Shown here piece after piece: positions 1 through 8,951 of a stretch of DNA of 64,000 nt. The notes below the pieces were generated by a model, which was given only the letters and a program-made list of their open reading frames with translations, did no database searches and had not been told where the DNA came from. The translations under genes were made by a program, and so were the position numbers. This stretch comes from Streptomyces venezuelae (lineage in GTDB: Bacteria > Actinomycetota > Actinomycetes > Streptomycetales > Streptomycetaceae), in the NCBI RefSeq assembly GCF_008642315.1, contig NZ_CP029192.1:8556001-8620000 (forward strand), written 5' to 3'. Within the stretch, counting starts at the first letter, position 1; every line of letters begins with the position of its first letter.

Positions 1-1125
1 GGGGCGGCCATGAAATCCGTCGCGGCGCTGCGCCTGGTGCCCGAGGTCAACCCGTCCCTCGAATCGTTCGAGCAGATCGTGCGGTCCTCGCTGCGCACCA
101 ACAAGACGCCGGACCTGCTCAAGTACTGGTCCGGCTACCGGCTCCAGGACCTGGCCCGCACCGGCGGCATCGAGGATCTGACGGGTCAGTGGGACAAGGC
201 TCTCGCCAGGGGCTGGGTGGATCCCTCGCTGCGGGAGGCGTTCACCTACCGGCGGCGGGTGTACGGCCTCCCGATGAACCTCGCCTACTGGGTGATCTTC
301 TACAACCCGCGGGTCTTCCACGAGCACGGCATCGGGGCCCCGGAGACCTGGGACGAGTTCCTCGGCGCGTGCGGGCGCCTGAAGAAGGCGGGCATCACAC
401 CGCTGCACGGCACCGCGGCCGACCGGTGGCCCTCCTTCATCTGGTTCCAGGAGATCCTCAGCCGCCAGGACCCGCTGTTCTACCGGGACTTGATGAACGG
501 CCGTGCGCGGTACACCGATCCGCGGGCCGAACGCGCGCTGCGCACCATCGCCTCCTTCTTCGACAAGGACTGGTTCACTCCCATGGACCTGAGCCACACC
601 GACGCGGCCGCCGCCCTGGTGCGCGGCACGGTGGGCATGGTCGCCTGTGGCACCTGGCTCGGCTCGACGCTCGCGGCTGCGGGCGGCAAACCGGGCAACA
701 ACGTCGGGGCGTTCGTACTGCCGATGGCGGACCCGGGGGCCCGCCCCAGCGTCGTCTTCGAGTCCAGCGCGCTCGTCGCCACCGTCAAGGGCGCCGACCA
801 CGACGAGGCCGTCGGGGCCACCGGGTCCTGGCTGCACCCCGCGGTCATGCGGGCCTTCTCCGGGGCGCTCCAGGACGGCTGCCCCAACCCGAAGGTCGCA
901 CCCGCCAACCCCGTCATCAAAGGCCTCGCCGAGAAGGTGCGCGGCGACGAGCTGTGGCTCCTCAACCGCTTCTGGGAACAGGGCCCGCCCGAACTCGTCG
1001 AGGCGACCGTCGACGACCTCGCCGGATTCCTCCTGAACCCGTCCTCGTACCGCAAGACGCTGCGCACCATGCAGGACCGTGCCGACGACGCCTGGCGGGT
1101 ATGGCGGGAGGCGGAGGAGACATGA
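1..1125 (+). CDS. ABC transporter sugar-binding protein, 5' partial
   Basis: Extracellular solute-binding protein of a carbohydrate ABC importer (family 1 type). The frame is open from base 1, so the start, signal peptide and lipobox lie outside the window. The visible part has the usual features: a central segment around NLAYWVIFYNPRVFHEHGI, a GTAADRWPSF stretch, and a GMVACGTWLGSTL motif in the C lobe. Its stop overlaps the next start (ATGA at 1122-1125), indicating translational coupling to the permease. Neighbouring GH38 and mannose-6-phosphate isomerase genes suggest the ligand is a mannose-containing oligosaccharide; that is inference from context. Confidence 0.85.
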   Translation, partial: GAAMKSVAALRLVPEVNPSLESFEQIVRSSLRTNKTPDLLKYWSGYRLQDLARTGGIEDLTGQWDKALARGWVDPSLREAFTYRRRVYGLPMNLAYWVIFYNPRVFHEHGIGAPETWDEFLGACGRLKKAGITPLHGTAADRWPSFIWFQEILSRQDPLFYRDLMNGRARYTDPRAERALRTIASFFDKDWFTPMDLSHTDAAAALVRGTVGMVACGTWLGSTLAAAGGKPGNNVGAFVLPMADPGARPSVVFESSALVATVKGADHDEAVGATGSWLHPAVMRAFSGALQDGCPNPKVAPANPVIKGLAEKVRGDELWLLNRFWEQGPPELVEATVDDLAGFLLNPSSYRKTLRTMQDRADDAWRVWREAEET

Positions 1126-2096
1126 CAGGAACCGCGACCCCGGCACACGGCGCGACGAAGCCCGTTCGCATACGCCGCAGGGTGCCCGCCCGCACCCCGC
1201 ACCAGGCCGCGAAGGCGGGCGGCGGCAGGCTCGGCGGCCCCCTCGCCGCCCTGCCCTGGGCGCTGCCCGCCTTCGCCCTCGTCGGTGTCCTGCTCGTCTA
1301 TCCGTTCTTCCGCAGTGTCTACGGAAGCTTCTTTGAGGACAACGGCTTCACGAGCAGCTTCACCGGTCTCGACAACTACGCCCGGCTCGCCGACGACCCG
1401 ATCTTCGGCCGGTCGGTCCTCAACACCCTGATGTGGGTGGCCGGGACACTGCTGCTGCCCGTCCTCGCCGGACTCCTCATCGCCGTCGCCACCCACCGCA
1501 TGCGGTTCGGCGGCGTCGCGCAGCTGATCATCGTGCTGCCGTTCGCGATCTCGGGAGCGGCCACCGCCGTGCTGTGGAACTTCATGCTGACGTCCGACGG
1601 AGCGGTCAACCAGATGCTGCGCGGAGTCGGCCTGGACGGCTGGACGCAGACCTGGCTCCTGGAGTGGCCGCAGAACACTCTCGCCATGATCGTCGCCAGT
1701 ACCTGGCAGGCCACCGGCCTGAACGTCGTCCTCTTCGCGATCGGCCTGCGCGCCATCCCGCGCGAGACCGTCGAGGCCGCCGAACTGGACGGCGCGAGCG
1801 GCTGGCGCATGTTCCGGCACATCACCCTGCCCGGACTGCGCGCCGTGACCGTCGTGGTGGTCGGCATGGCCATCGTGAACAGCCTCAAGGCGTTCGACAT
1901 GATCTGGATCCTCACCAAGGGCGGCCCGTCCCGCTCCTCGGAGACCCTCGCGCTGAGCATGTACCGCGAGACGTTCCGGCTGTTCCACGTGGGCTACGGC
2001 TCGGCGATCGCGCTCGTCCTCTCCGTGATCGTCGTCGCCTCGTCCTGGATGTACCTGCGCCGCCAGATGCCCGACACCGGCACGGGCAAGAGCTGA
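1122..2096 (+). CDS. Carbohydrate ABC transporter permease (MalF type)
   Basis: Inner-membrane permease of about 324 residues. The start is the ATG overlapping the upstream stop by 4 nt. A basic 40-residue N-tail precedes a first membrane helix (LPWALPAFALVGVLLVYPFF), and five more hydrophobic stretches follow. The cytoplasmic EAA loop, contacting the ATPase, is visible as VEAAELDGASGWRMFRHITL. It pairs with the MalG-type permease 13 nt downstream. No ATP-binding gene is present in the operon. Many Streptomyces sugar importers share one multitasking ATPase (MsiK), which would explain this. Confidence 0.92.
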   Translation: MTGTATPAHGATKPVRIRRRVPARTPHQAAKAGGGRLGGPLAALPWALPAFALVGVLLVYPFFRSVYGSFFEDNGFTSSFTGLDNYARLADDPIFGRSVLNTLMWVAGTLLLPVLAGLLIAVATHRMRFGGVAQLIIVLPFAISGAATAVLWNFMLTSDGAVNQMLRGVGLDGWTQTWLLEWPQNTLAMIVASTWQATGLNVVLFAIGLRAIPRETVEAAELDGASGWRMFRHITLPGLRAVTVVVVGMAIVNSLKAFDMIWILTKGGPSRSSETLALSMYRETFRLFHVGYGSAIALVLSVIVVASSWMYLRRQMPDTGTGKS

Positions 2097-2109
2097 GGAG
2101 GGGAGCCCC

Positions 2110-2922
2110 ATGGGACGCGCGGTACGCAACCTCTTCGTCGCCGGATGCGTGGTGCTCTGGCTGATCCCGCTGTACCTGCTGGTCGTCAACGCCCTGACCC
2201 CGGCGGCCGAGTACGCGGGCAAGCCCGAGTGGACCGTGCAGGGCTTCGACCTGTGGCAGAACGTGCGGACCGCCTGGGACGTGGCGGGCATCGGCGACAG
2301 CTTCCGGGCCTCGCTGCTGTACGCCGTCGTGTGCGGCCTGGTCGCCGTCCTCGTGGCGGCCATGGCGGCGTTCGCCGTCGTCGTCCTGCCCATCCCGAGG
2401 CCCGCGTTCTGGTTCTGGCTGATCTACTCCGGCACGCTGTTCCCGCTGCAGATGTTCCTCGCGCCGCTCTTCGGCCTGTACGCGGACGCCGACCTGTACG
2501 ACACCAGGCTCGGCCTGATGCTCGTGTACGCGGCGTGGGCCGTGCCCTTCGCCTTCTTCCTCATCCGCAACCAGATGACGACCCTGTCGCCCGAGCTGAC
2601 CGAGGCCGCGCTGATCGACGGGGCGTCGTTCGGGCGGATCTTCTGGCGCATCCACGTGCCGCTGATGAAGGCCGGGCTCGGCGCGGCCTTCATCTTCCAG
2701 TTCACCGCCGTCTGGAACGACCTCCTCCTCGGCATCACCCTCAGCCGCAGCCCCGACGTACAGCCCGTCATGGCCGCCCTGACGACCCTCAACAACGCCT
2801 ACTCGTCCACGGGACCGCCCGTCATCCTGGCCGGCGCACTCATCGTGTCCGTGCCGACCCTGCTCCTGTTCCTGGTGTTCCGCGGCCTGTTCCTGCGCGG
2901 CATCACCGCATCCGCCCGCTGA
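2110..2922 (+). CDS. Carbohydrate ABC transporter permease (MalG type)
   Basis: Second permease subunit, 270 residues, with about six membrane helices starting at VAGCVVLWLIPLYLLVVNAL. The EAA loop is seen as TEAALIDGASFGRIFWRIHV. A GAGGGG ribosome site sits just before the ATG. It forms the importer with the preceding permease and binding protein. The length and motif order match MalG-like proteins of the CUT1 family. Substrate specificity cannot be read from this subunit; an alpha-mannoside is inferred from the downstream GH38 enzyme. Confidence 0.92.
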   Translation: MGRAVRNLFVAGCVVLWLIPLYLLVVNALTPAAEYAGKPEWTVQGFDLWQNVRTAWDVAGIGDSFRASLLYAVVCGLVAVLVAAMAAFAVVVLPIPRPAFWFWLIYSGTLFPLQMFLAPLFGLYADADLYDTRLGLMLVYAAWAVPFAFFLIRNQMTTLSPELTEAALIDGASFGRIFWRIHVPLMKAGLGAAFIFQFTAVWNDLLLGITLSRSPDVQPVMAALTTLNNAYSSTGPPVILAGALIVSVPTLLLFLVFRGLFLRGITASAR

Positions 2923-2955
2923 CCCGACACGCCCCCTTCCCCGGGAGAGATCCGC

Positions 2956-5900
2956 ATGACGACACGGGCTCTGGTCCGCACCACCGACTGGGACAACGAC
3001 CGGATCCGCGAGAGCCTGCGCGCCGACGTCGTGAGCGCCGAGGGGACGCTCGCGGACGGCACCGCCCTGCGGCTCACCGAGGAACCCCTCATGCGCCACG
3101 CCGACGACGGCACGCTGCTCCAGTCCCTGAGAGTCGAGACCGTCAACGGGGCGGCGCCGCCGGGCGAGTTGAGCGTACGCACCGAATGCGGCGCGGCCCT
3201 GCGGTGCGAGCGCGTCGCCGGGCCCGGCCGCTCCGTACGGCTGCTGCTGCCCGCCGTCGACGCGCCGACCCGCGTCACCGTGGGCCTCCCCGACACGCGG
3301 GACGGCGTCGGCGTACGCCTGACCCCGCAGCGCCGCTGGACCCTCCACCTCGTCCACCACTCCCACCTCGACATCGGCTACACCGATCCGCAGGGCCGCG
3401 TCCTCGCCGAGCACCTGTCCTTCCTCGACTCCTGCCTGGAACTCACCCGCGCCACCGACGACTGGCCCGCCGCGTCGCAGTTCCGGTGGTGCGTCGAGTC
3501 GTTGTGGTCGTTCCGGCAGTGGGCCGACGCGCGGCCGGCCGAGCAGGTCGAGGAGTTCGTCCGCAGGGTCCGCGAGGGACGCATCGAGCTGACGGCGCTG
3601 CCGTTCAACCTGCACACCGAGACCTGCTCCACGGACGAGCTGCACGAACTCCTGCGGCTCGCCCGCACCGTTCGCGACGAACACGGCGTCGACTTCACCT
3701 CCGCCATGCAGACCGACGTGCCCGGCGCGGTCGTCGGACTCGTGGACGCCCTCGCCGCCGCGGGCGTCAAGTACCTGTCGGTGGCGCACAACTGGGCCGG
3801 CCGCTCCGTACCGCACCTGGTCGGTGGGGAGAAGCTGCCCCGCCTCTTCCGGTGGCGCGCACCGAGCGGCAACAGCGTCCTGGTGTGGGTCACCGACACC
3901 CCGCACGGCCTCGCCTACATGGAAGGCCCGCTCCTCGGCTTCGACACGGACCACGCCGACGTCGACGAGCTGCTCCCCGCCTACCTGACCTCCCTCGCCA
4001 CCAACCCCTACCCCTACCGCGGCGGCATCTTCGGCTGGGCCATGGACCACACCGAGGTCAAACGCGAGCCCTACCCGTGGGACATCCTCCACCTGCGCGT
4101 CCAGGGCAAGTTCGGCGACAACGCGCCGCCCCGCCGCGTCATCGCCGACACCGTCCGCCGCTGGAACGACACCTGGGCCTACCCGCGGCTGCGGCTCTCC
4201 CGCAACGAGGACTTCTTCACCGACGCCGAGGCCAGGCTCGGCGGCGAGATCCGCACCTTCGAAGGCGACTGGACCGACTGGTGGGTCGACGGGGTCGGGT
4301 CGGGGGCGCGTCCGCTGTCCCTGGCCAGGACCGCCCAGTCCACGGTCGCCGACGCCCAGACCATCGGCACGTTCGCCGCCCTCCTCGGCGCCACGGGGGC
4401 CGAGGACGACAGCAGGGACGCCGCCGGGGTCTACGAAGCGGTGTCGCTCTTCGACGAGCACACCTGGGGCGCCGGCGACCCGTGGACCCACGGCGACGAG
4501 GGCGGCCACTCCGGAGAGCACCAGTGGCACTGGAAGTACGGGCAGGCGATGCGCGCCCACGACGACGGCGAGGCGCTCCTCGCCCGCGCGAGCGCCCGCC
4601 TCGGACAGCGGCTCGCCGCGGCACCGGACGCGGCGGCGACGTACCACATCCTCAACACCTGCTCCTGGACGCGCACCGACGTCGTCCGCGTCTTCCTGCC
4701 CGAGAGCACCGTGCCGCAGGACCGGCGGGTCACCGTCCGCGACGCCCGCGACGGACGCCGCCTCCCGTACGAGGAGCAGCCGCAGACCAACGACGACCAC
4801 CGCGACGCGGGACGGTTCCTGCTCGTCCGCGTCGACGACGTGCCCCCAGCCGGATCGGTGCGCCTCGACGTCCTCGCCGAGCCGGCCGAGCCGCACGAGG
4901 AGGCGCGGACCACGACGGTGAAGGCCGCCACCGGCTGGAACCCGACCGGCGGCACCGAACGGGAGAACCCGGCGGACACCGCGGCCGAAGCCCTCGCGCA
5001 CCCTGAACCGACCCTCCTGGAGAACGAGTACTTCGCGGTCCGCGTCGACCTCGCGCACGCCTGCGTCGCCTCCATCACCGACAGGCGGACCGGCCGCGAA
5101 CTCGTCCGCCAGGACGCCATCACCGGCTTCAACGGCTACCTCCACGACAGCTACACCACCGCGGGAGCCTTCAACCACAACTCCAGCCGCACCACGGCGT
5201 CCGACCGCCTCGAACACCTCGGGGCCCGAGCCGTCCCCCCGCCCGCCGCGCTCATCGCACGCCGCTCCACGCCCACCGCCGAGTCGATCACCTACGAGAC
5301 CCGCCCGGCGGGCGCGAACCGGCTGCGCACCACACTGACCCTGCGGCACGGCGTGCCGCGCCTCGACATCGAGAACCGCCTCGACAAAGACGCCAGAACC
5401 GGCAAGGAAAGCGCCTACTTCGCGTTCCCCTTCGCCTTCGACGACCCGGTCGTCCGCATGGAGGCGTCAGGCGGCGTCACGGGCAGCGGGCTGCCGGTCG
5501 TGCCCGGCTCCGCGCTGCACATGCGGGCGGTGCGCCGCTGGGTGACGCTGGGCGACGACGAGCTGACGGTGGCCTGGTCGACGCAGGACGCGCCGCTCGT
5601 CCAGTTCGGCAACATCGCCCTGCCCTACGCGCCGTTCCCGAAGACGATGGGCCACGACGAGCCCGCGACCGTCTTCTCCTGGATCCACAACAATCTGTGG
5701 GACACCAACTTCCCCGCTGAGCAGGGCTTCGAATTCACCTACCGCTACAGCCTGGCCAGCGGTTCCGGTGCCGGTGGCCTCGGGCCACAGACGGCCGCCG
5801 CCTGGAGCCGCCCGATGCGCGCCGTTCGAGCCCGGGGGAGCTCGGACGGCGCGCCGGACCTGCCCGGTGCCCACTCCTTCGTCGAGATCGACGACCCGCG

Positions 5901-6183
5901 CGTCCGGCTGGTCGGCGCCACCACGCCGCGCCCCGGCCACGTCCTGCTGCGCCTCCAGTCGTTCGCGGAACAGCCCCTGACCTGCCGTATCCGCACCCGC
6001 TTCGCGGTTGTCGCCGCGTACCGGGCGGACTTCCTCGGCACCGCGTCCGACCGACTGCCCCGCACCGACGACGCGACGACCCTCGATGTGCCGGCGCTCG
6101 GCACGACGGCCGTGCTCTTCGAGCGCGCGGACGCGGGTTCGCCCGCAGACCCTCCCGGCCCTCCGCGGCTCGTACGCCCCTGA
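2956..6183 (+). CDS. Alpha-mannosidase, glycoside hydrolase family 38
   Basis: Large retaining glycosidase of 1075 residues, predicted to release mannose from imported alpha-mannosides; no signal peptide, so cytoplasmic. Family hallmarks: HSHLDIGYTD at about 135-144, with the metal-binding His and Asp; MQTDVPG around 251-257, with the probable nucleophile Asp254; and GHSGEHQWHW near 515-525. The C-terminal half is beta-rich, as in GH38. A GGGAGAGA site precedes the ATG at 2956. It lies between the importer and a mannose-6-phosphate isomerase homologue, which supports a catabolic role. Linkage preference is unknown. Confidence 0.9.
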   Translation: MTTRALVRTTDWDNDRIRESLRADVVSAEGTLADGTALRLTEEPLMRHADDGTLLQSLRVETVNGAAPPGELSVRTECGAALRCERVAGPGRSVRLLLPAVDAPTRVTVGLPDTRDGVGVRLTPQRRWTLHLVHHSHLDIGYTDPQGRVLAEHLSFLDSCLELTRATDDWPAASQFRWCVESLWSFRQWADARPAEQVEEFVRRVREGRIELTALPFNLHTETCSTDELHELLRLARTVRDEHGVDFTSAMQTDVPGAVVGLVDALAAAGVKYLSVAHNWAGRSVPHLVGGEKLPRLFRWRAPSGNSVLVWVTDTPHGLAYMEGPLLGFDTDHADVDELLPAYLTSLATNPYPYRGGIFGWAMDHTEVKREPYPWDILHLRVQGKFGDNAPPRRVIADTVRRWNDTWAYPRLRLSRNEDFFTDAEARLGGEIRTFEGDWTDWWVDGVGSGARPLSLARTAQSTVADAQTIGTFAALLGATGAEDDSRDAAGVYEAVSLFDEHTWGAGDPWTHGDEGGHSGEHQWHWKYGQAMRAHDDGEALLARASARLGQRLAAAPDAAATYHILNTCSWTRTDVVRVFLPESTVPQDRRVTVRDARDGRRLPYEEQPQTNDDHRDAGRFLLVRVDDVPPAGSVRLDVLAEPAEPHEEARTTTVKAATGWNPTGGTERENPADTAAEALAHPEPTLLENEYFAVRVDLAHACVASITDRRTGRELVRQDAITGFNGYLHDSYTTAGAFNHNSSRTTASDRLEHLGARAVPPPAALIARRSTPTAESITYETRPAGANRLRTTLTLRHGVPRLDIENRLDKDARTGKESAYFAFPFAFDDPVVRMEASGGVTGSGLPVVPGSALHMRAVRRWVTLGDDELTVAWSTQDAPLVQFGNIALPYAPFPKTMGHDEPATVFSWIHNNLWDTNFPAEQGFEFTYRYSLASGSGAGGLGPQTAAAWSRPMRAVRARGSSDGAPDLPGAHSFVEIDDPRVRLVGATTPRPGHVLLRLQSFAEQPLTCRIRTRFAVVAAYRADFLGTASDRLPRTDDATTLDVPALGTTAVLFERADAGSPADPPGPPRLVRP

Positions 6184-6237
6184 GTTCCGCAAACCCGCCT
6201 CCCGGCGTTGCCCGCATGCCCGCACGAAGGAGAACGT

Positions 6238-7971
6238 GTGTACCGGCTCGACCCGCGCTACGCCCCCGCGCCCGGGGCCGTCCTCGCCACCGGCTGGCAG
6301 GCCGTCGCCGCGCGCCTGCCCACGGGCCCCGCCACCGTCGCCGTGGACGGCCCGCCGACCGCGGCCTGGGACGACCTCGCCGCACGGCTCACCGAGGAGC
6401 TGACCGCACGCGGCGCCGCCGTGCGCACCCTCGACCTGCGCGCCCACCACGCCCCGCCCGCCGAGGTGCGCCGCCGCACCGAATCCGCCGCGGACACCGA
6501 GGACCCCTACTACGCCAGGCTCGCCGGGAACTCCCTGCGCGACCTCTTCGACGACCTTCCGAGGCCCCGGCCGCCGAAGGGCCGAGAGGTGCTCCTCGTG
6601 CACGGCCCCGGCGCCTCGCTCCTGCCGCACGACGTGCTCTGGTACGCCGACCTGCCCAAGCGGCACGCCGAAGCGGCCGTGAGCGCCGGTTCCGGCCGCA
6701 ACCTCGGGCTCCCGGACGACAGGGGGAGCCTGCGGAGGCTCTTCTTCATCGACTGGCCCGTGCTCGACCGCCACCGGGACGCCCTCGCGCCCCGCCTGGA
6801 CGCGTGGCTCGACGTCCAGGACCCCGAGCGCCCCACGTACATCGACGGCGACGGGCTGCGCGCCACCCTCACCGGCCTCGCCCGCCGACCCGTGCGGACC
6901 CGCCCCTACTTCAACTCGACGCCCTGGGGAGGACATTGGGCCCAGGAACGCCTCGGCTTCGACCCCACCACACGCAACACCGCGCTCGGCTACGAACTCA
7001 TCGCCCCCGAAGCGGGCGTCCTCATCGGCACCCACCCCGGGCAACAGGCCGAAGTGCCCTTCCAGTTGCTGTGCGTCCTGCACCCCGAAGCGATGCTGGG
7101 GCCCGAAGTGGCCGCCCGTTTCGGGACCTCCTTCCCGATCCGTTTCGACTATCTCGACACCCTGGGCGGCGGCAATCTCTCCGTGCACTGCCACCCCAAG
7201 GCGCGGTACATGGAAGAGCGGTTCGGCTGGTCCTACACCCAGCACGAGACGTACTACATGGCCCTCGGCAGCCCCGACACCCGCGTCTTCCTGGGCCTGC
7301 GCGAGGACGTCGACCTGGACCTCTTCCGCAAGGAGGTCGAGGAGGCCGCGCACGACGGGGTGCCGATGGACCCCGAGGACCACATCCTGACGTTCCCCGC
7401 CGAACAGGGCCGCCTCTTCATGATCCCGGCGGGCACCCCGCACGCCTCGGGCGCCGGACACGTCGTCCTGGAGATCAGCGCCACCCCGTACCTCTACTCC
7501 CTGCGCTTCTACGACTGGCTGCGCCCCGACGCCGACGGCCGCCCCCGCCAACTCCCCTACGAGCACGGTCTCGCCAACCTGGAGTCCGGACGCCGCGGCG
7601 ACGCCGTCGCACGGGAGCTCGTCCAGGAACCGCGCACGCTGCGCGAGGCTCCGGGCTGGCGCGAGGAGCTCCTGGGCACGCTGGACGAGATGTTCTACGA
7701 GGTGCGGCGCCACGCGCTCGACGTGGGCGCCGAGGCCGACGACGACACCGCGGGACGCTTCCACGTCCTCAACGTGGTGGAGGGCGAAGGCGTCGCGCTG
7801 CACACCGCGGCGGGGGAGCGGCACATGCTCTTCCGCTCGGAGACGCTGACGGTGCCCGCGGCCGTCGGCGCCTACCGGCTGGCCGCGGTCGGCGCAGCAC
7901 CGGTCAAGGTCGTCAAGGCCCTGGTCCGCGCGGCACGGCCCGGCCCGACCGGCCCGCGAGGGGACACATGA
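6238..7971 (+). CDS. Class I mannose-6-phosphate isomerase with N-terminal extra domain
   Basis: Predicted to convert mannose 6-phosphate to fructose 6-phosphate. The GTG at 6238 is chosen because AAGGAG lies 5 nt upstream; an in-frame ATG at 6208 has no such site. The protein is about 577 residues, well above the roughly 390 usual for class I enzymes. The isomerase part starts near residue 215 (STPWGG) and carries the cupin zinc motif region GGGNLSVHCHPKARYMEERF with a following QHETYY, plus IPAGTPHASG. The first 200 residues look like an alpha/beta domain resembling nucleoside kinases, with a degenerate P-loop (VAVDGPPTAAW). Its stop overlaps the ROK gene start (ATGA). Confidence 0.82.
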   Translation: MYRLDPRYAPAPGAVLATGWQAVAARLPTGPATVAVDGPPTAAWDDLAARLTEELTARGAAVRTLDLRAHHAPPAEVRRRTESAADTEDPYYARLAGNSLRDLFDDLPRPRPPKGREVLLVHGPGASLLPHDVLWYADLPKRHAEAAVSAGSGRNLGLPDDRGSLRRLFFIDWPVLDRHRDALAPRLDAWLDVQDPERPTYIDGDGLRATLTGLARRPVRTRPYFNSTPWGGHWAQERLGFDPTTRNTALGYELIAPEAGVLIGTHPGQQAEVPFQLLCVLHPEAMLGPEVAARFGTSFPIRFDYLDTLGGGNLSVHCHPKARYMEERFGWSYTQHETYYMALGSPDTRVFLGLREDVDLDLFRKEVEEAAHDGVPMDPEDHILTFPAEQGRLFMIPAGTPHASGAGHVVLEISATPYLYSLRFYDWLRPDADGRPRQLPYEHGLANLESGRRGDAVARELVQEPRTLREAPGWREELLGTLDEMFYEVRRHALDVGAEADDDTAGRFHVLNVVEGEGVALHTAAGERHMLFRSETLTVPAAVGAYRLAAVGAAPVKVVKALVRAARPGPTGPRGDT

Positions 7972-8840
7972 GACCCGTCCTCGAACTCGGCGGCACCCAC
8001 GTCACCGCGGCCCTCGCGGACCCCGGCACGGCGACCGTGCTGCGCAGGGTGCGCGAGCCGGTCCGCGCCCGGGACTCGGCCCACCACATCCTCGGCGCGC
8101 TCGTCCGCTGCGCCGGGGAACTGGACGCGCCCGCAGGGGAGGTGTGGGGCGTCGCGGTCCCCGGACCCTTCGACCACGACAAGGGCATCGCCCGCTTCAC
8201 GGGCGTCGGCAAGTTCGACGACCTGTACGGCGTCGACGTGCGCGCGGTCCTCCTCGACGCGGTGTGGCCGCGCCCCGCGCACGCGGTGTTCCTCAACGAC
8301 GCGCACGCCTTCCTCCTCGGCGAGTGGCGGTCGGGCGCGGCGCGCGGCCACGACCGCTGCGCGGGCATCACCCTCGGCACGGGAGTGGGCTCCGCCTTCC
8401 TGGTGGCCGGACACGTGCGGCACGAGGGGCCGGGCGTACCGCCGCAGGGCCGCATCGACCTCGTGGAGGCGGGCGGCAGACCGCTGGAGGACACCGTGTC
8501 CCGACGCGCGATCCTGGCGCGGTACGAGGGCGCGGACCTGCCCCCCGATCCGAAGCTGGACGTGCGTGACGTCGCGGACCGGGCACGCGCGGGGGAGCGG
8601 CGGGCGCGGCGCGTGCTCGACGAGGCCTTCACGACCCTCGGCGCCGTACTCGCCCCGCATCTGCGCGACTTCCAGGCGACCGTCCTCGTCGTCGGCGGCG
8701 CGGTGGCCGCCTCCTGGGACCTGCTGCGCCCCGCGCTCCGCGCAGGCCTGGGGGATACTCCCGTCACACTGCGCCCCGCCGGACTCGGCGAGGACGCGGC
8801 ACTCGTCGGAGCGGCGGCGCACGCGGCGGCGGTGCGCTGA
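7968..8840 (+). CDS. ROK family sugar kinase-like protein
   Basis: Protein of 290 residues with the ASKHA fold signatures of ROK kinases: ELGGTHVTAAL at the N-terminus (phosphate loop), GVAVPGP, and GITLGTGVGSAF in the middle. The cysteine zinc motif typical of ROK enzymes (CGxxGCxE) is absent; the matching place reads EAGGRPLEDTVSRRA. Its start overlaps the preceding isomerase stop. In this operon it would most simply phosphorylate mannose released by the GH38 enzyme, supplying the isomerase. A non-catalytic or unusual-substrate role is possible given the missing cysteines. Confidence 0.8.
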   Translation: MRPVLELGGTHVTAALADPGTATVLRRVREPVRARDSAHHILGALVRCAGELDAPAGEVWGVAVPGPFDHDKGIARFTGVGKFDDLYGVDVRAVLLDAVWPRPAHAVFLNDAHAFLLGEWRSGAARGHDRCAGITLGTGVGSAFLVAGHVRHEGPGVPPQGRIDLVEAGGRPLEDTVSRRAILARYEGADLPPDPKLDVRDVADRARAGERRARRVLDEAFTTLGAVLAPHLRDFQATVLVVGGAVAASWDLLRPALRAGLGDTPVTLRPAGLGEDAALVGAAAHAAAVR

Positions 8841-8951
8841 GGGACGGGCACCACCGGCCCCCACACCCGCCGGGCGCCCGGCAGGGGCTGAGACAGCCCC
8901 GTCCCCGCCGCGCCGGGACAGCACAACGGACGAACCGGAAGGACCCGCACC

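Noticed and set aside
1912..5349. Very long minus-strand open frame opposite the permease and GH38 genes
   Set aside because: It is antisense to clear coding genes with family motifs; high GC content creates long stop-free frames on the complementary strand.
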